From Druceiella hillmani (lineage: Eukaryota > Arthropoda > Insecta > Lepidoptera > Hepialidae), in contig JAYKKI010000090.1 of NCBI GenBank assembly GCA_039881145.1, positions 3,941,501 to 4,005,500 on the forward strand: a stretch of 64,000 nt of DNA, given 5' to 3'. The notes beneath the pieces were generated by a model. The model did not search any database and was not told where the DNA came from. It saw only the letters and a list, made by a program, of their open reading frames with translations. This document shows positions 48,440 to 59,657 of this stretch, piece after piece (position 1 is the first letter of the stretch; the number at the start of each line of letters is the position of its first letter). The translations under genes were made by a program, and so were the position numbers.

Positions 48440-48680
48440 TACATGGTCACGTCTGTACGCCGATAAATAATTGTTTATTCCGTTCATTTTTCCATCACGA
48501 TATATTGCTGGCAATAACCTAACACCAAGCGAACATATCGGCTGAGTTATTTTCTATCCATAAATAATATCCAATCGCGTTAACCGCAGCGACCTCGGGA
48601 TTCGCAGGGCAATGGACTCAGGATGAAATAGTTTTTCTTACAATTTGTTTCTCGAACGCTCCATTTATTATTGATTCGTT
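48440..48680. promoter_or_regulatory. candidate non-coding regulatory island
   Basis: Less AT-rich than its flanks. Words include GATAAATAATTGTTTATTCC, ATATTGCTGGCAATAA (ATTGC..GCAAT inverted), CCATAAATAATATCCAATCG and GCGACCTCGGGATTCG. There is no open frame. The inverted ATTGC pair and AT-homeodomain words suggest factor binding, but only cross-species alignment could support it. Confidence 0.2.
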
Positions 48681-49874
48681 TCCAGTGATGCTTCTTTGAG
48701 TTTCGAGTATTGAAGCTGAAATACAATAAAGTGAAGATATATCACAAAAATGTATATTTATGTCTTTTATCATGAAAAATGCATAACTAGCACTTTTTAT
48801 TTCAAATTTATATTATTTTAAATCGGGCAAAGCAGACTTTTGAGGGTGGTTATTCGCGACCAACTGTTGCCAATTTTTGTTCGACAAAGTTTTTGACCGA
48901 TTTTCCATCGACTCACTGCACTGCAGTCGTATGTCATATTCTCTTCTCTTCTTCTATCTTCTTCATTAGCGTGTTTTAACTCATAACATTTGTATTGGCC
49001 AGATTCTGCGAGAGTTGCTTCGATTTTTTAAAGGAATTCTACTCAGGTCGTATGCGTTAGAGGATTATGTATCAAATTTTCTACTTTATTTCAGAAACTT
49101 TAGATATCAAATCGATTTAAAAAAGATATATGAATAAAAATAATTTGTAAATTTAAGAACTACATAAATCACAAATTATATTTTGATAATAAAATGAAAT
49201 GCGTAAAATGAAATTGGAAAATACGAATTAAATAAAAGCCATTATAATTTTGAAATTATTATTGGGTTAGATTTATTATCTATATGTATTTTCTTCGCTT
49301 ATTCCTGAATTTGCTTGGTCATAATAAAAGCGACTTTGTAAAAGAAATGTTTGAAAGCCTGTTGATTTCTTTTTCTTTCAAAAACATATTTGGTAATTGT
49401 ATTAAAAAATATTAAGCAATATTAATTTATTAAATTTTTGGAATTTTTAATTAGCAAAAGAAACTTTCAAATACACAAGAATTTCCAGCAATTTATGTCC
49501 GATAATAATTTTTCAGGAAAGTTACGTGACTTACTCAGAAGCAATCTCAGAGTATGAGTTTATGTATCATATAAGTAAATATTTTTACACATAATAGTTT
49601 TATTGGAATAAATTCCGGGGGTCTAATAACGTCGTGTTAAGAAAGATGCGCTGGTCACTCTTAGATTTATGCGATTTTGGTGACAGGATTGATCGTGGTT
49701 TTAAATTTCAGGACTTTCTCACAATGCAATATATACCATTTAAATTCCTTTATTTTTGCATAACAAATCCAAATTTAGGGGCTTTAAACTACGGAAGAAC
49801 AGACAAATTGTATCTCAAAGACTCATTTAGAAAGACTCATTAGACTAACTAAATTTAAAAAACAACACAGGAAT
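48681..49874. other. AT-rich non-coding stretch
   Basis: The 69-codon plus frame at 49634-49843 has no recognisable motif. A TC-rich tract (TTCTCTTCTCTTCTTC) lies near 48940-48955. Otherwise nothing. Confidence 0.55.
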
Positions 49875-50054
49875 TATTTTTTTATTGGTGCTATTTAGTG
49901 TAATTTTTTTATTGGTGCTATTTAGTGTATTTAGGTACTATTTTTAGGTACTATTATTCATTTTTTATTGGTACTATTTAGTGTATTTAGGTACTATTTT
50001 TAGGTACTATTATTTAGGTACTATTTTTTTATTGGTGCCATTTAGTGTAATTTA
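49875..50054. repeat. irregular minisatellite of TTATTGGTGCTATTTAGTGTA and TTTAGGTACTATT units
   Basis: About 180 bp in which TTTTTTATTGGTRCYATTTAG (about 20 bp) recurs four times and TTTAGGTACTATT recurs five times in mixed order. This is a nested, slippage-driven array. There is no coding content. Confidence 0.93.
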
Positions 50055-50859
50055 AGAGATTGTGTAATAAAACAAAAGCAATGACAGATTGGTAAATATC
50101 TGTTAGTATATTTCTCTGAGCAACCCTAGTGTAACGTCAATATCCTAAAGTAAAATAGAAGAATTATAATAATCTATTACATAAATCGCAGAAAATGAGC
50201 AGTTAAACTTTGTTTATTATCTATGTATTCTAAAATAACTTTATCAACACGATAAAATGACGGATTACGAGCATGTGCAGCGTTTTTTTTTCGTAAAATG
50301 TTGTGTATGTAAACAAATTATTAGTATGTTGAGTGGGCAATCATTTTGAAAAAGGCTATGAAAGATATGTTTATCGGAACTAAGAAAGAGAGCAACTGTC
50401 GGATAAGGAGACATAATAGAAATAAATAAAAGAGATATTATATATAACTAATTAATTATTCATTTATTGAAGGAAAAATATTTTTATAAATTTTGACAAG
50501 AGCTATAAATATTTGGTTGTATCCTAGCAAATATTTGTATTATTTTTTCAATACAATATTAACGTAACGGACGGATTTTCTCTTGTTTGTCTCTTTAATA
50601 ACTTAAAGTTTGTGAAGCTTTCCCTTATGTTTTGTTTCAATTTACTACATAACTCACAATATTTTTACACGATTACGTGATAAGAAGACAAAGCTACCTA
50701 TTTCTAAACGATTATCAGAAAATCTATCTACTACCTCTTAACCTAGTTAACTTACTGACTTCTGGCAATCACTTAATTCTATTAAACAAAACGAGAAACT
50801 GGCACTGTAAAAGTTCAGTGCTGAAGAATACAAATTCCTCCCACGATATGGATGGAGAA
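50055..50859. other. AT-rich non-coding stretch
   Basis: The frame at 50677-50928 starts with GTG and has no family motif. Nothing else recognised. Confidence 0.55.
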
Positions 50860-51065
50860 GCGAACTGTTTACCCTCACAAGCGAGCTCGGATCACTTTAC
50901 GAGCGGTTTACGGCTGATAAGGAAGTGAATAACATATTTAGAGATGAGTCAGTGGAGTCGAGTGGTGTAACACCGATAAGAGTTAAGGGAGGATGTGGCG
51001 TTGCGGTTGAATACATATAAAAGTGCGTTGAGTGCTGCGAACTTTTGGTCGATTGGCAATAGAAT
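50860..51065 (+). promoter_or_regulatory. candidate core promoter region with TATA box
   Basis: A less AT-rich zone (GAGCTCGGATCACTTTACG, GAGATGAGTCAGTGGAGTCG, GGAGGATGTGGCGTTGCGG) ends in TATAAAAG at 51016-51023 with a G/C-richer downstream flank. A start site would be expected near 51045-51050 (TGGTCGATTGG). No initiator TCAGT sits at that exact distance, and no coding exon follows that I can recognise. Confidence 0.25.
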
Positions 51066-52876
51066 TATAAACAAAACCTTTTATGTACGCATTAAATTCG
51101 TGCTATGACGGCTTTGTATCTATATGTGAACATTTAAGGATACTTACTCTATGTTCGATTAAACTATTCCAAAGTGTCAGAAACGAGTGAATTATGTTAA
51201 GGCATTATTTTAAAACTCTGAAACGATAGTTGCATAAACGTAATCATTGATGGAAGAAAAATTGTATACTGGTCTGATCGCTTTATCCCCCTTATTACCT
51301 TAAAAGGGTTCTGAAATAAACTTAAAAGGGTTCTGCATGAAAAGTTAGAAAAATTAAACTGACGTAATAAAAAGTACAAATTTTTGAATGCTTTGTCATT
51401 TTTTTCACTACAAGGTCAATCAAGCCATGCTTCAATCGTTAAATTTGATAAAATCTACTTTTTCTTAAAATATAATGAATAAGATTTGGTTTCGTTAGAT
51501 ATGATAATTTAATTGGCGTAGCTTAATAGGCCATTGTAAAATTGTTTAGCACTCTTGTACACCACTTCTTTCTTTTCTCTCAACGATTATCAGACATTAA
51601 TTATAATACCCAAAATGTACTAAGCTTGCGCACTTTTAAGTAATCAAGTGCAATACGATAAACGCTGACGCATTCATCTGGAGAGTCTCATTTATATGTC
51701 GATGTAACAGGTACTAATAATCTATGTTTAATCGTAAATCATTTCGGCAAGTCGCTCAAGTTTGAATCATCCTCCGGATCATTGTTAACGCATTGAAGTT
51801 AAATGAATTGCTTTTTGATAATTCTCAACAATGGACCTGCCTTCCTCAATACAACACTTATTCCCTTGAAGTAGACGTTTTTCGTCGTTAAAATTGTAAA
51901 GAATAATGGCTTTCATATTACGAAGCGTGAATGTCGCGAGATCTGGTTTTTAAAATAGAAATTAATTATATTAAAAACGCGAAGTTATCATGCAGCGAAA
52001 TCTCTACTGATGTGGCTTTTAATTTAATGAGGAGTATTTGATTTATGTCCCCGTATTTCAGTTTTATTTTGTAATTTTACTGCATACGAAGAAATTGTGT
52101 GGCGACCCTGGTTTATCACATGATTGATGTGTTACCTTAAACCTCGGTAGCTATACAACACCAAATACTGATACAACATGGGACATCTTTATTATAAACG
52201 AGATTTGTGTAATTATTTTTATTGCTGCATTTTTCTACTTTATCAGAACTGAATGTAACAGTAATAAAATGAAAATTAATGTTTGGTTGCTTGATATAAC
52301 TTGACACATAGCAGTCATAGTCGGCAGGGTCTGGCTTTGCTTACAAAGCTTTAATTTATAATTCATTTCCTTCGTGAGATTAAGAGATTAAGTATACTTT
52401 GATAAACTAGAATCGTTTTTCGTGTATGTGAAAGTAAGTGTACAAATTTTTTCTTCTCATAAACCTTGCATTTGAATTTTAAACATTTTGCCCAATTTTC
52501 ACTGTAAAATAATTTTTGTCAATCATTTAAATATCTCAAAAGTGTTATTTCTAGAGTTGAATTAATATAATAAATAATTACATATTGTTTTTATTTGTAT
52601 GAACATGACTCTTATTATTGAAATTTTAGAATATCTTAGAATATGATGCCAACAACAGCATCTTTAAAATATTTATTACATAAGCAGATATCATTACTTA
52701 TAATCGGAGAGCCCACTGGGTGGATCAAAATAATTAAAACTCATAAACGGCGATAGATTTAATGTATAAACAAATACATAACAAACGAACAAATAAAGTG
52801 AGGTAGAATTACATAATATCGAGTAAGTATTAAGCCTCAAAGGCGAGGGGTATGTATACACGGACACAAATTAATT
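51066..52876. other. AT-rich non-coding stretch
   Basis: No gene recognised. A direct repeat TTAAAAGGGTTCTG occurs near 51299 and 51321. Two less AT-rich patches, about 51740-51920 and 52310-52380, show no coding signature. Confidence 0.6.
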
Positions 52877-53065
52877 CTACACAGAAATAATCATAGAAAT
52901 AATTATTAAGAACATGAAAATAAGAAGTAATAATGAAAATAAAACATCCATTAAATTAGTATAACTTATTACTGCTTCGCGTGCGCCGCATTTGCTACAA
53001 AGAGGACCGAATACGAGTACAGCGCAAAAAAAATAAATAATCGAAATGGACTTTACGTCCATCAT
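52877..53065 (-). CDS. small frame with signal-peptide-like N terminus, possible first exon
   Basis: Begins at a double ATG (53065) after AAGCCTAA, an acceptable insect start context. The first 30 codons read as a classical secretion signal: a short Lys-containing N-region (MMDVKS), a hydrophobic core IIYFFCAVLVFG, then LCSKCGAREA, where cleavage after Ala is plausible. Straight after, GAAGCA is followed by GTAATAAGT, a possible 5' splice donor. If used, about 31 residues would come from this exon and the Leu/Ile-rich remainder would be intronic. That is the usual architecture of insect secreted peptide genes. No second exon or homologue was recognised. A chance frame cannot be excluded. Confidence 0.25.
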   Translation of the reverse strand: MMDVKSISIIYFFCAVLVFGPLCSKCGAREAVISYTNLMDVLFSLLLLIFMFLIIISMIISV

Positions 53066-53846
53066 TTAGGCTTGGCGTACGAATATGACAGCAATTACTG
53101 TTTAATTAAAAGCTGCAATTTTTCCAAAAGGAAAAAAAACTGGAGGCAATGAATTGTGTTGCAAATAGACATAATATAATTGAAAAACATGAGGATCGTC
53201 ATTTAAAGTTAAAATTGCAATACGTACCCCATGGGGCCACAATACAAACAAAAACGATATAGCTTAGTTGCTGGCCTAGGTTAAATTGCTCAATTTTTTA
53301 ATCAGAAACGCACATATAAATATCTAAGAAATCGAAGACGGTTTGTGGTTTGATTATATACCGCGCACTATAACAGTAGCCATGCATTGTAGTGACGCAT
53401 CATATCAACATTTCATTTTTTTTATTGCTTTTACAAATACAATATATTTTAAATAAATAAAAGTATTGAATTATAGGGTAGAGAAGATATAATTGAATTG
53501 ACAACGTCGATCAATAAAGTAAACATTTTATACAATTTGTCTCCCCTATAACATGGCATCTAGAATCTTTGTTACAAATTATATCAGATTATGTAGATTG
53601 TATATTATATAGCCTACAACCTTTGAATGTGTATTTGAAACCTATATTTATTTATCACTTTAGGTTGAGAAGCGGAGATATATATTTATCTTATATATTT
53701 TTTAGTGTATCTGCGTAAACTAAATGTTAACTTTAAACTATTGTAATAAATTTCAAGTTTCTATATCAAGTAGTAGTGGTGAGAAAAGTCCTGAGAAAAA
53801 CAGCCGTAACCGACATGGAGATCGACAGGTAAATGGTCTTACACTT
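53066..53846. other. AT-rich non-coding stretch
   Basis: No feature recognised apart from the possible upstream flank of the small minus-strand frame. Confidence 0.6.
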
Positions 53847-53940
53847 GAACCCGTTTTTCGTTTGCTTTATATAAAAAGTGCCCACTATAATGAAACCAAT
53901 TTTCCGTTTACCTTATCTAAAAAGTGCCCACTTTTATAAT
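53847..53940. repeat. about 46-bp tandem pair
   Basis: Two diverged units share TTTTYCGTTTRCYTTAT and AAAAAGTGCCCAC, each ending in TATAAT. Confidence 0.88.
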
Positions 53941-54471
53941 CTCATCTTTTGATTTCAATAGTTGATCTAGAATAAAAGAGAAATTCAGTAGTGTTTAATA
54001 GTTTTACTATATGACATTCAAATGGTAATTAATTCGTTAGATTGTTAAATATTTATATAACCATAATCAGACGTATAAGGCTGTATAAATAATAACAGGA
54101 AAAACCTAGTAAAATAAATCAAAAAGATTTGTTTATTGAATATACTCCCACTTCAGGTAATACCTTTACCAAATGATGCGTCTAATGTAATATCATTGCA
54201 TGGATGATTTTACGTTAGACGCTTTATTTAGTAGCGAAATAGTAGCAAGCCTTCAGCGGTCAAAATAAGTATTATAATGGATAAAAAATGAAAGGGATTA
54301 GAATTACTTCAAGGAAAATATATTCCCTAAAATCTTCGGTAAGTGGGTTATTTGAAAAATCGCTCACAATAGATTAACAAAATGTAATGGTCAAAATCTT
54401 TTTAAGGTTCCCACGTGGGTGTTTGCTCAACAAGATTTTTGCTCAGATAATGTGATGTCGCCGGAAATAAC
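53941..54471. other. AT-rich non-coding stretch with one inverted pair
   Basis: GCGTCTAATGTAA (54178-54190) and TTACGTTAGACGC (about 54210-54222) are near-perfect inverted copies with a 19-nt centre. Otherwise nothing recognised. Confidence 0.65.
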
Positions 54472-54546
54472 TTCTTGAAGGTATTACGTAAAATCGAATA
54501 TTTAGTTACTCACTAAATATTAGATTTTACGTAATACCTTCAAGAA
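54472..54546. repeat. 75-nt hairpin with 35-bp arms
   Basis: 54472-54506 pairs with 54512-54546 with a single mismatch around the loop TACTC. The core word is TTCTTGAAGGTATTACGT. The size and near-perfect pairing resemble a small fold-back element or a small-RNA precursor. Confidence 0.93.
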
Positions 54547-54879
54547 AGGCTTGTCGTAAGATTACACATTACGGATCTCGACCATTGAGAACTTGGTTTA
54601 TGAAAATTGTCTAGTTCGTGTATTATAGAAACGATACAAAAAGAGGTCGCATGCTAATTGCTTTTCACATTCATCTATTGGTCATTAATAGTAATTAGAT
54701 GGAACGTATAATTGAACGTAAAAATAATTAGCAGAGATAGATGAAAGAACAAATCAATTGAAATTCATACTTAAAGGGCAGCTGAATGGAAAACAGTAAG
54801 TATTAAACAAAGGAAACATTATTTTTATTTCAATATCCAATTAGTCCTTAAATCTTCAATGGATTGTTTTAAAAACATA
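54547..54879. other. AT-rich non-coding stretch
   Basis: No feature recognised between the hairpin and the mariner remnant. Confidence 0.65.
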
Positions 54880-54894
54880 AGTGCCCTAGAAATG

Positions 54895-55489
54895 ATTAAA
54901 TTTAAACCAACGTACTAGCAGGAAGTGGAATGCATCGGCATAACATTTAGGTGGCTCAGAATGAAAAAAATGGCCTATGAAGTATCGCAAATGATCTTCA
55001 TGGGCAAAGTTTTTTTAGCGTAAGGCGTTGCTGAGCGTTCTAAGTAAAAAATAATAAGTGGGTGCAAGGTCCGGGGAATATGGCGGGTGGGGGATTTGTG
55101 TTCAACCAAAATTCTAAACTTCAAGGCGGGCCTGTTTGTCTGTATGAGGACCGTGCTACGGATTCCGCTGGTCCCGGTCAAGTTCATGTAATACCCATGC
55201 ACCGTATTGGAAGTTTTTTCCTAAGCGGTGTAAATGATCCTCTATAGTTTCTTGGGAGCACCTGAGCTCAGTTGGCAGCCAGTCTATCGTTAATAGTTAT
55301 CTTTTTCAATTTAAAATTGGAAAAGCGTGGTTGATTACTCAGAGAATAATCGCCACTGCGAAATCGCTGGAACCCTCCTTTTTAGCTTCAGATATTGCTT
55401 CAGGAGCTACGCGTAGCTTTGGCAGCAGAGTAACCAGATTGGTACTCGTAGAGTAGACAGTGTCTCACATGCGTTTTAAAGTCGTCCAT
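54895..55489 (-). pseudogene. mariner transposase pseudogene with central deletion
   Basis: Starts at ATG 55489 with MDDFKTHVRHCLLYEYQSG and SAA, then QRFRSGDYSL (first helix-turn-helix part). After a frame change come TINDRLAAN and ETIEDHLHRLGKN..GAWVLHELD (second DNA-binding helix region). The sequence then jumps to the equivalent of the ARPHT block, so most of the catalytic domain carrying the first two Asp residues is gone. YSPDLAP (about 55061-55081) survives, but the residue after it, where the third catalytic Asp lies, reads TYY. A C-terminal block (FFHSEPP, about 54950) ends the remnant. Stops and frame changes are frequent. A full transposase is about 345 residues; about 190 are traceable here. 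Confidence 0.88.
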
Positions 55490-55613
55490 ATTTTATGCCA
55501 GTTAACAGTGTAGCATCTTCGTTACTATTGAATCAGTGAGAATGTGCCACGCTGTTTGTATGTCTCCGTTCATGGAAGCTTCTAGAATGTCCCATATTTT
55601 ATAGATAATTTTT

Positions 55614-55649
55614 GAAAAAAAAACGCTCATTACATTTTAGGCAACCCAA
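55614..55649. repeat. mariner terminal inverted repeat (outer end)
   Basis: Read inward on the minus strand: TTGGGTTGCCTAAAATGTAA, then TGAGCG and a T run. Matches the mariner TIR pattern TTRGGTTGSCTAAAAAGTAA. Confidence 0.88.
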
Positions 55650-55755
55650 TAATTCATTCGTTTCCACCAAAGGGTGAAATTATTTGAAAAGGGTAGTTAT
55701 TTTTCTTGCTACTTATTATCGATATTAGTCACAACGCAGTTTCACTATCCATGAT
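55614..55755. repeat. inverted repeat left arm: mariner end plus flank
   Basis: The mariner end and the next roughly 105 bp of flank (TTTCCACCAAAGGGTGAAAT ... CAGTTTCACTATCCATGAT) recur in reverse complement at 56497-56637 at roughly 90% similarity by eye. The intervening 741 bp (55756-56496) is AT-rich with no feature seen. Confidence 0.9.
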
Positions 55756-56496
55756 AGCAACGATCAAAACGAGCAATAATTATACAATCCAGAGACCATT
55801 GACGTCACAAGTACTATTATGTGAATACAATGGTAAAACTCAGCCATCTAGAGCTATAGAATTTCTCCTCAAGAGCTTGTACAGTGCAAGCACAATGTTT
55901 GTACAATGAGCGGCTAGCCATGTTGATTGGAGAAGTTGAAAACAGTGAAATATTTTCAATTGTGATTTGAAATAAAATAATAACAAACGTACTCATAATA
56001 TTTCAAATGCCGTAAGCTGATTTTTTGGTGGAATCGTATTCTTAAATTGCATTTTAAAAGTTGTTTACGCTACGTTACACCCGATATTTTCTTCATTATT
56101 TTACAATCGAATACAAACCAATGTTTGGCTTAGAATATTTTGACCGAAAAATGTTTTCAAATTATATTAATTTTTTGATTAAAATGTTTTTCAAATCAGT
56201 AAACATTTTTTCACTAATTTAAACACAATATAAAATCAGTTGAACGCATATTCGTTAATATTTTTTTGCTAATATACGGAAAATCAAACAAAGCATTTAC
56301 GTCAAAACATGGAGGACATATTTCTTTTGGTTTTAAACGTTTTTCATTGATTAAAAATCTGTATATGCCATGCACAGTGCACTTCTAAGATTTCGTGAAA
56401 GTTGTATAGATATTATTAATCTAAGCTTGATGTGAATTTTGTAGACGCAAAATGTCAGCAATAATATGTAACTTTACCGCAAAATTTACTAAGTAA

Positions 56497-56637
56497 ATCA
56501 TGGATAGTGAAACTGCATTGTGACTAATATCGATTATAAGTAGCTAGAAAAATAACTACTAATTTCTAATAATTTCACCCTTTGCTGGAAATGGATGAAT
56601 TATAGGGTTGGCTAAAAAGTAATTAGCGTTTTTTCAA
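56497..56637. repeat. inverted repeat right arm ending in a solo mariner terminal repeat
   Basis: A reverse-complement copy of 55614-55755. TA at 56601-56602 is followed by TAGGGTTGGCTAAAAAGTAA from 56603, again a mariner TIR, now facing right. No transposase sequence follows it, so this is a solo or severely truncated mariner end. Confidence 0.88.
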
Positions 56638-56789
56638 AAATGAAAATTTATATATCGTTATATCCTTGACTTCGAAAAATTTTGCTCGTTGAAAATAGAC
56701 GTTTGTTTTAGTTTCTAAGTTCATTTAAAATACAAAAATTGTGTTGGTAAAACGTGTGTGCCTATCCATTAATTAATTTAATGAAAAAA
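56638..56789. other. AT-rich non-coding
   Basis: No mariner transposase motif could be read downstream of the right-facing terminal repeat. Confidence 0.6.

Positions 56790-56828
<39 letters not shown>
56790..56828. repeat. (TA)n microsatellite
   Basis: A simple TA run of about 35 bp. Confidence 0.97.
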
Positions 56829-56829
<1 letters not shown>

Positions 56830-59048
56830 TTAGAACTTACTTTACCGAAATATTATCGAGTTTAGGAAGCAAAAAGAAATTCATTAAAAAATCGATCATC
56901 TCCATTTTTATGTTCTTTCAAATCAACACTTGCTAATGCAAAAAAAATACCAAAAGTAAGTCTTTAGCATAGTAATATTATTTATGGGCGAAAAATGTAG
57001 CGAAGCGATAATAATTACAAACAATAGATCTAGAAAACAGTGACCGCGAAATAGTGTTTTTTTGGAAAATATTAATTATTTTCGCAAATTTTTAGTCGTA
57101 CATTTTTGTCACGTGTTCTTATTAATTTTCAAAGTCTTGCTAAATACCTGTCGATGACGTAACTGCTAATATCTGGATTTAATTAAATTTATTACGGTTC
57201 GCCATTAGGCTTTAAAAACGAGAAATTCAGCAAATTTCTCCCTAACTATTTGCTTAAAATTAGGACGAACAAAGGATTAATGAAAGAAAAATAATAGCGA
57301 GAGAGGAAAATAAATGGAAAAGGAGATTAGGAGGCGTTAGGCCGGCGAATATAATCCCACCTATTATGAGATGATGTATTACAGTAACTAAGTTTTTAGT
57401 CCTTGTTAAATAATTATGTGTTGAGTTAAAATTTACGTAGGTAATCAAGACTTGAATGGGTTGGTGTCACGGACATTTGGAGGCTATTAAAATAATTAAT
57501 ATGGATAATAAGTTTTCATAAGTAACTGCTTAAGTGTTTAATTAATGTTTGATACATAAAAGTTGGATATACTTTAAAGAAGTTTAAATATTTACCCTTG
57601 ACATCATTTTATACTGGAAATTTGAAGTCTCCCTATATGTGATGATGTAGAAACCAAATAGCGTAATGTAGCAGTGGTGCGGACGAGTCGAAGGGAGACG
57701 CTCTTAGGTCCCGTACCGCGACGCGTCGACAATTAGAACCAAATTTGAATGAAAGATGTGTTGATGTGTTGATAACGGTCTAGTGCAAATATTTCTATTT
57801 AATTTACCATTTCCGGCATCCGTTTGTTTTGAGTTTATGTAAAACAACACGTACTTTGCAAAAAAATTGTAAATTTTATGAATATATGATAGTTTTTCAA
57901 TGTTTTACGAGATATAAAACTTATTTGAACCTCACAATCTTTTGTCATTATGAAAAAAAAATCATGTAATTTGATATTTTTCGGAAATTAAATAAAATTG
58001 TTCATAAATATAATTAATAACAATATCAGGAGTAGAAAATAATCAAATATCATACGGACAAAGGTTCGAACGATCGACAAATGTTAACAATGTTTATGAC
58101 AACTTTGCAAATAGACAGTGTTTTTCATTAACTTGATGTATTCGAACAATTTAATTTCATTTTGATGTGAAATTTCATCAAAATTAGTCTTAAATTAAAA
58201 AGTGTAACGTTTTTTAAATACTTTATTGTTACGTACTTAAAATATAATGGTATACTTAGTGAAAAAAAGTGATGCTTATTTTTAAATTTTTTGTAATATA
58301 AGAGAGTTGGTTTTAAATTAGTTTCTCCTTTTCTTAAGTTCAATTTAATTTATAATTATTATTTCATTTTTAGTGACTTACACACAAATATGAGTCGTAT
58401 TATAATAAAATAAAGGAAAAAAAGAAGACCGCTCAAAAAAATTGGGGTAGAATTCAGACGACATTTCATACGACTAAGTAAAGGATTCAATTGACTATTT
58501 TCATTAATTTATTGTAGTCAATTTTCGAAGTTCTGTTTAACTTGTTCACTATAAAATGCTGACCTCACTTGCAACGACAATTTTTTTTAATTCTCTTAAA
58601 TTATGATGCTTTTATAAAAATTCTTTTAAATTTTTGAAATAATTCATTATAATGATAGTTTTGCAAAATAGCGGTAAATTCCGTAAACATTATTTAGAAA
58701 AAAATTATTTGCAACATGTTGTACTACCCCAGACACAACCCCACACAAAACACACCGGCGTACATTTCACAAAGAAAACGAAAAAGCATAAGATATGTCT
58801 GTCCCATATCAAAGTCTCATTTCATTTCCTCGCCTACTTTCATCACGCTAATATTGGTTTTACGGGGAAATTCAACCTGGAATAATTAATATTTTCTCCG
58901 TGTCGTAATGGATATTAGATAGTTCGGACGCATGACGATTCCTTTATTAATATATCATAAATAATAAGAAAATTTCCTGTTTTCGATGAACCATGTGTTC
59001 TTTGTTGAAAAAAAATGTGTTCTTTGACTTACAAAAAAATTTAGTCTC
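56829..59048. other. AT-rich non-coding stretch with one GC-rich island
   Basis: The island at about 57663-57730 (GTGGTGCGGACGAGTCGAAG, GGTCCCGTACCGCGACGCGT) stands out sharply. It does not fold as an obvious tRNA and has no frame. An ATG frame at 58652-58885 is Lys/His-rich without a motif. Nothing else recognised. Confidence 0.55.
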
Positions 59049-59137
59049 GTAAATTATAAGCTGGTAGAATAGATTGTCGTTTTGCATATATTATCTCATA
59101 ATGAAAACAAAATCTATTCTACCAGCTTACAATTTAC
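59049..59137. repeat. 89-nt hairpin with 27-bp arms
   Basis: 59049-59075 and 59111-59137 are reverse complements with one mismatch (core AAGCTGGTAGAATAGATT). The 35-nt centre itself can pair partly (GTTTTGCAT / ATGAAAAC). The shape is of precursor-microRNA type, or a small fold-back element. Confidence 0.9.
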
Positions 59138-59559
59138 AAAACCTGACTAGTTCTGCAATTTCAAAAATTAGCTTTGAAATATTGTAAATACGTTTTATTT
59201 TAAAAGCTAGGACAGTTGAAATTGCACGCGAATTGCTGAGAAAACCAGAATTATGCCGTTCATCGTCTCCGCTTCGCTTGCTTGCATTTATAAGGTGCAA
59301 GCACATCTATCATGTGTTTACCGGCCATCGGAATAGAACGTATGAGTTCATATTTATTACTGGCTATCAAATAGAATTCAGATCTTAATTTCTTAGGACA
59401 CATTGCTCTCATTTTTATATTGAACGGTTTTTATTATTAGTGAGTGTAATTAACTAATGATTATGTTTAGTATTAGTTAATTTATTATGAGTGACAATTT
59501 CAACTTATTTCATTGATGTTGTTTTTAAGTATTGCATGCTTATTTAAATAATGGTTTAA

Positions 59560-59561
<2 letters not shown>
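59138..59561. other. AT-rich non-coding stretch
   Basis: Nothing recognised. Confidence 0.65.
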
Positions 59562-59656
<95 letters not shown>

Positions 59657-59657
59657 T
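59562..59657. repeat. interrupted (TA)n microsatellite
   Basis: A TA run interrupted by TATGTATA at about 59597 and 59637, a 40-bp spacing that suggests block duplication within the tract. Confidence 0.95.

Larger units (their letters stand above)
54880..55649 (-). mobile_element. mariner transposon, internally deleted
   Basis: The well-defined end is at 55649, where the inward (minus-strand) terminal repeat reads TTGGGTTGCCTAAAATGTAA and is flanked by TA at 55650-55651, the mariner target dinucleotide. The other end is placed tentatively at 54880, where TA is followed by a degenerate AGTGCCCTAGAAATGATTA. The roughly 770-bp length against about 1.3 kb for a complete mariner reflects a central deletion. 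The transposase remnant lies on the minus strand. It is non-autonomous and heavily mutated. Confidence 0.85.

Noticed and set aside
48500..48640. Repeat shared with about 30990-31170
   Set aside because: A few common words (CCATAAATAAT, ATTGC) in the same order, but the overall similarity is too low by eye to claim a family.
55062..55247. Plus-strand frame over the mariner
   Set aside because: It is the antisense shadow of the minus-strand mariner transposase remnant.
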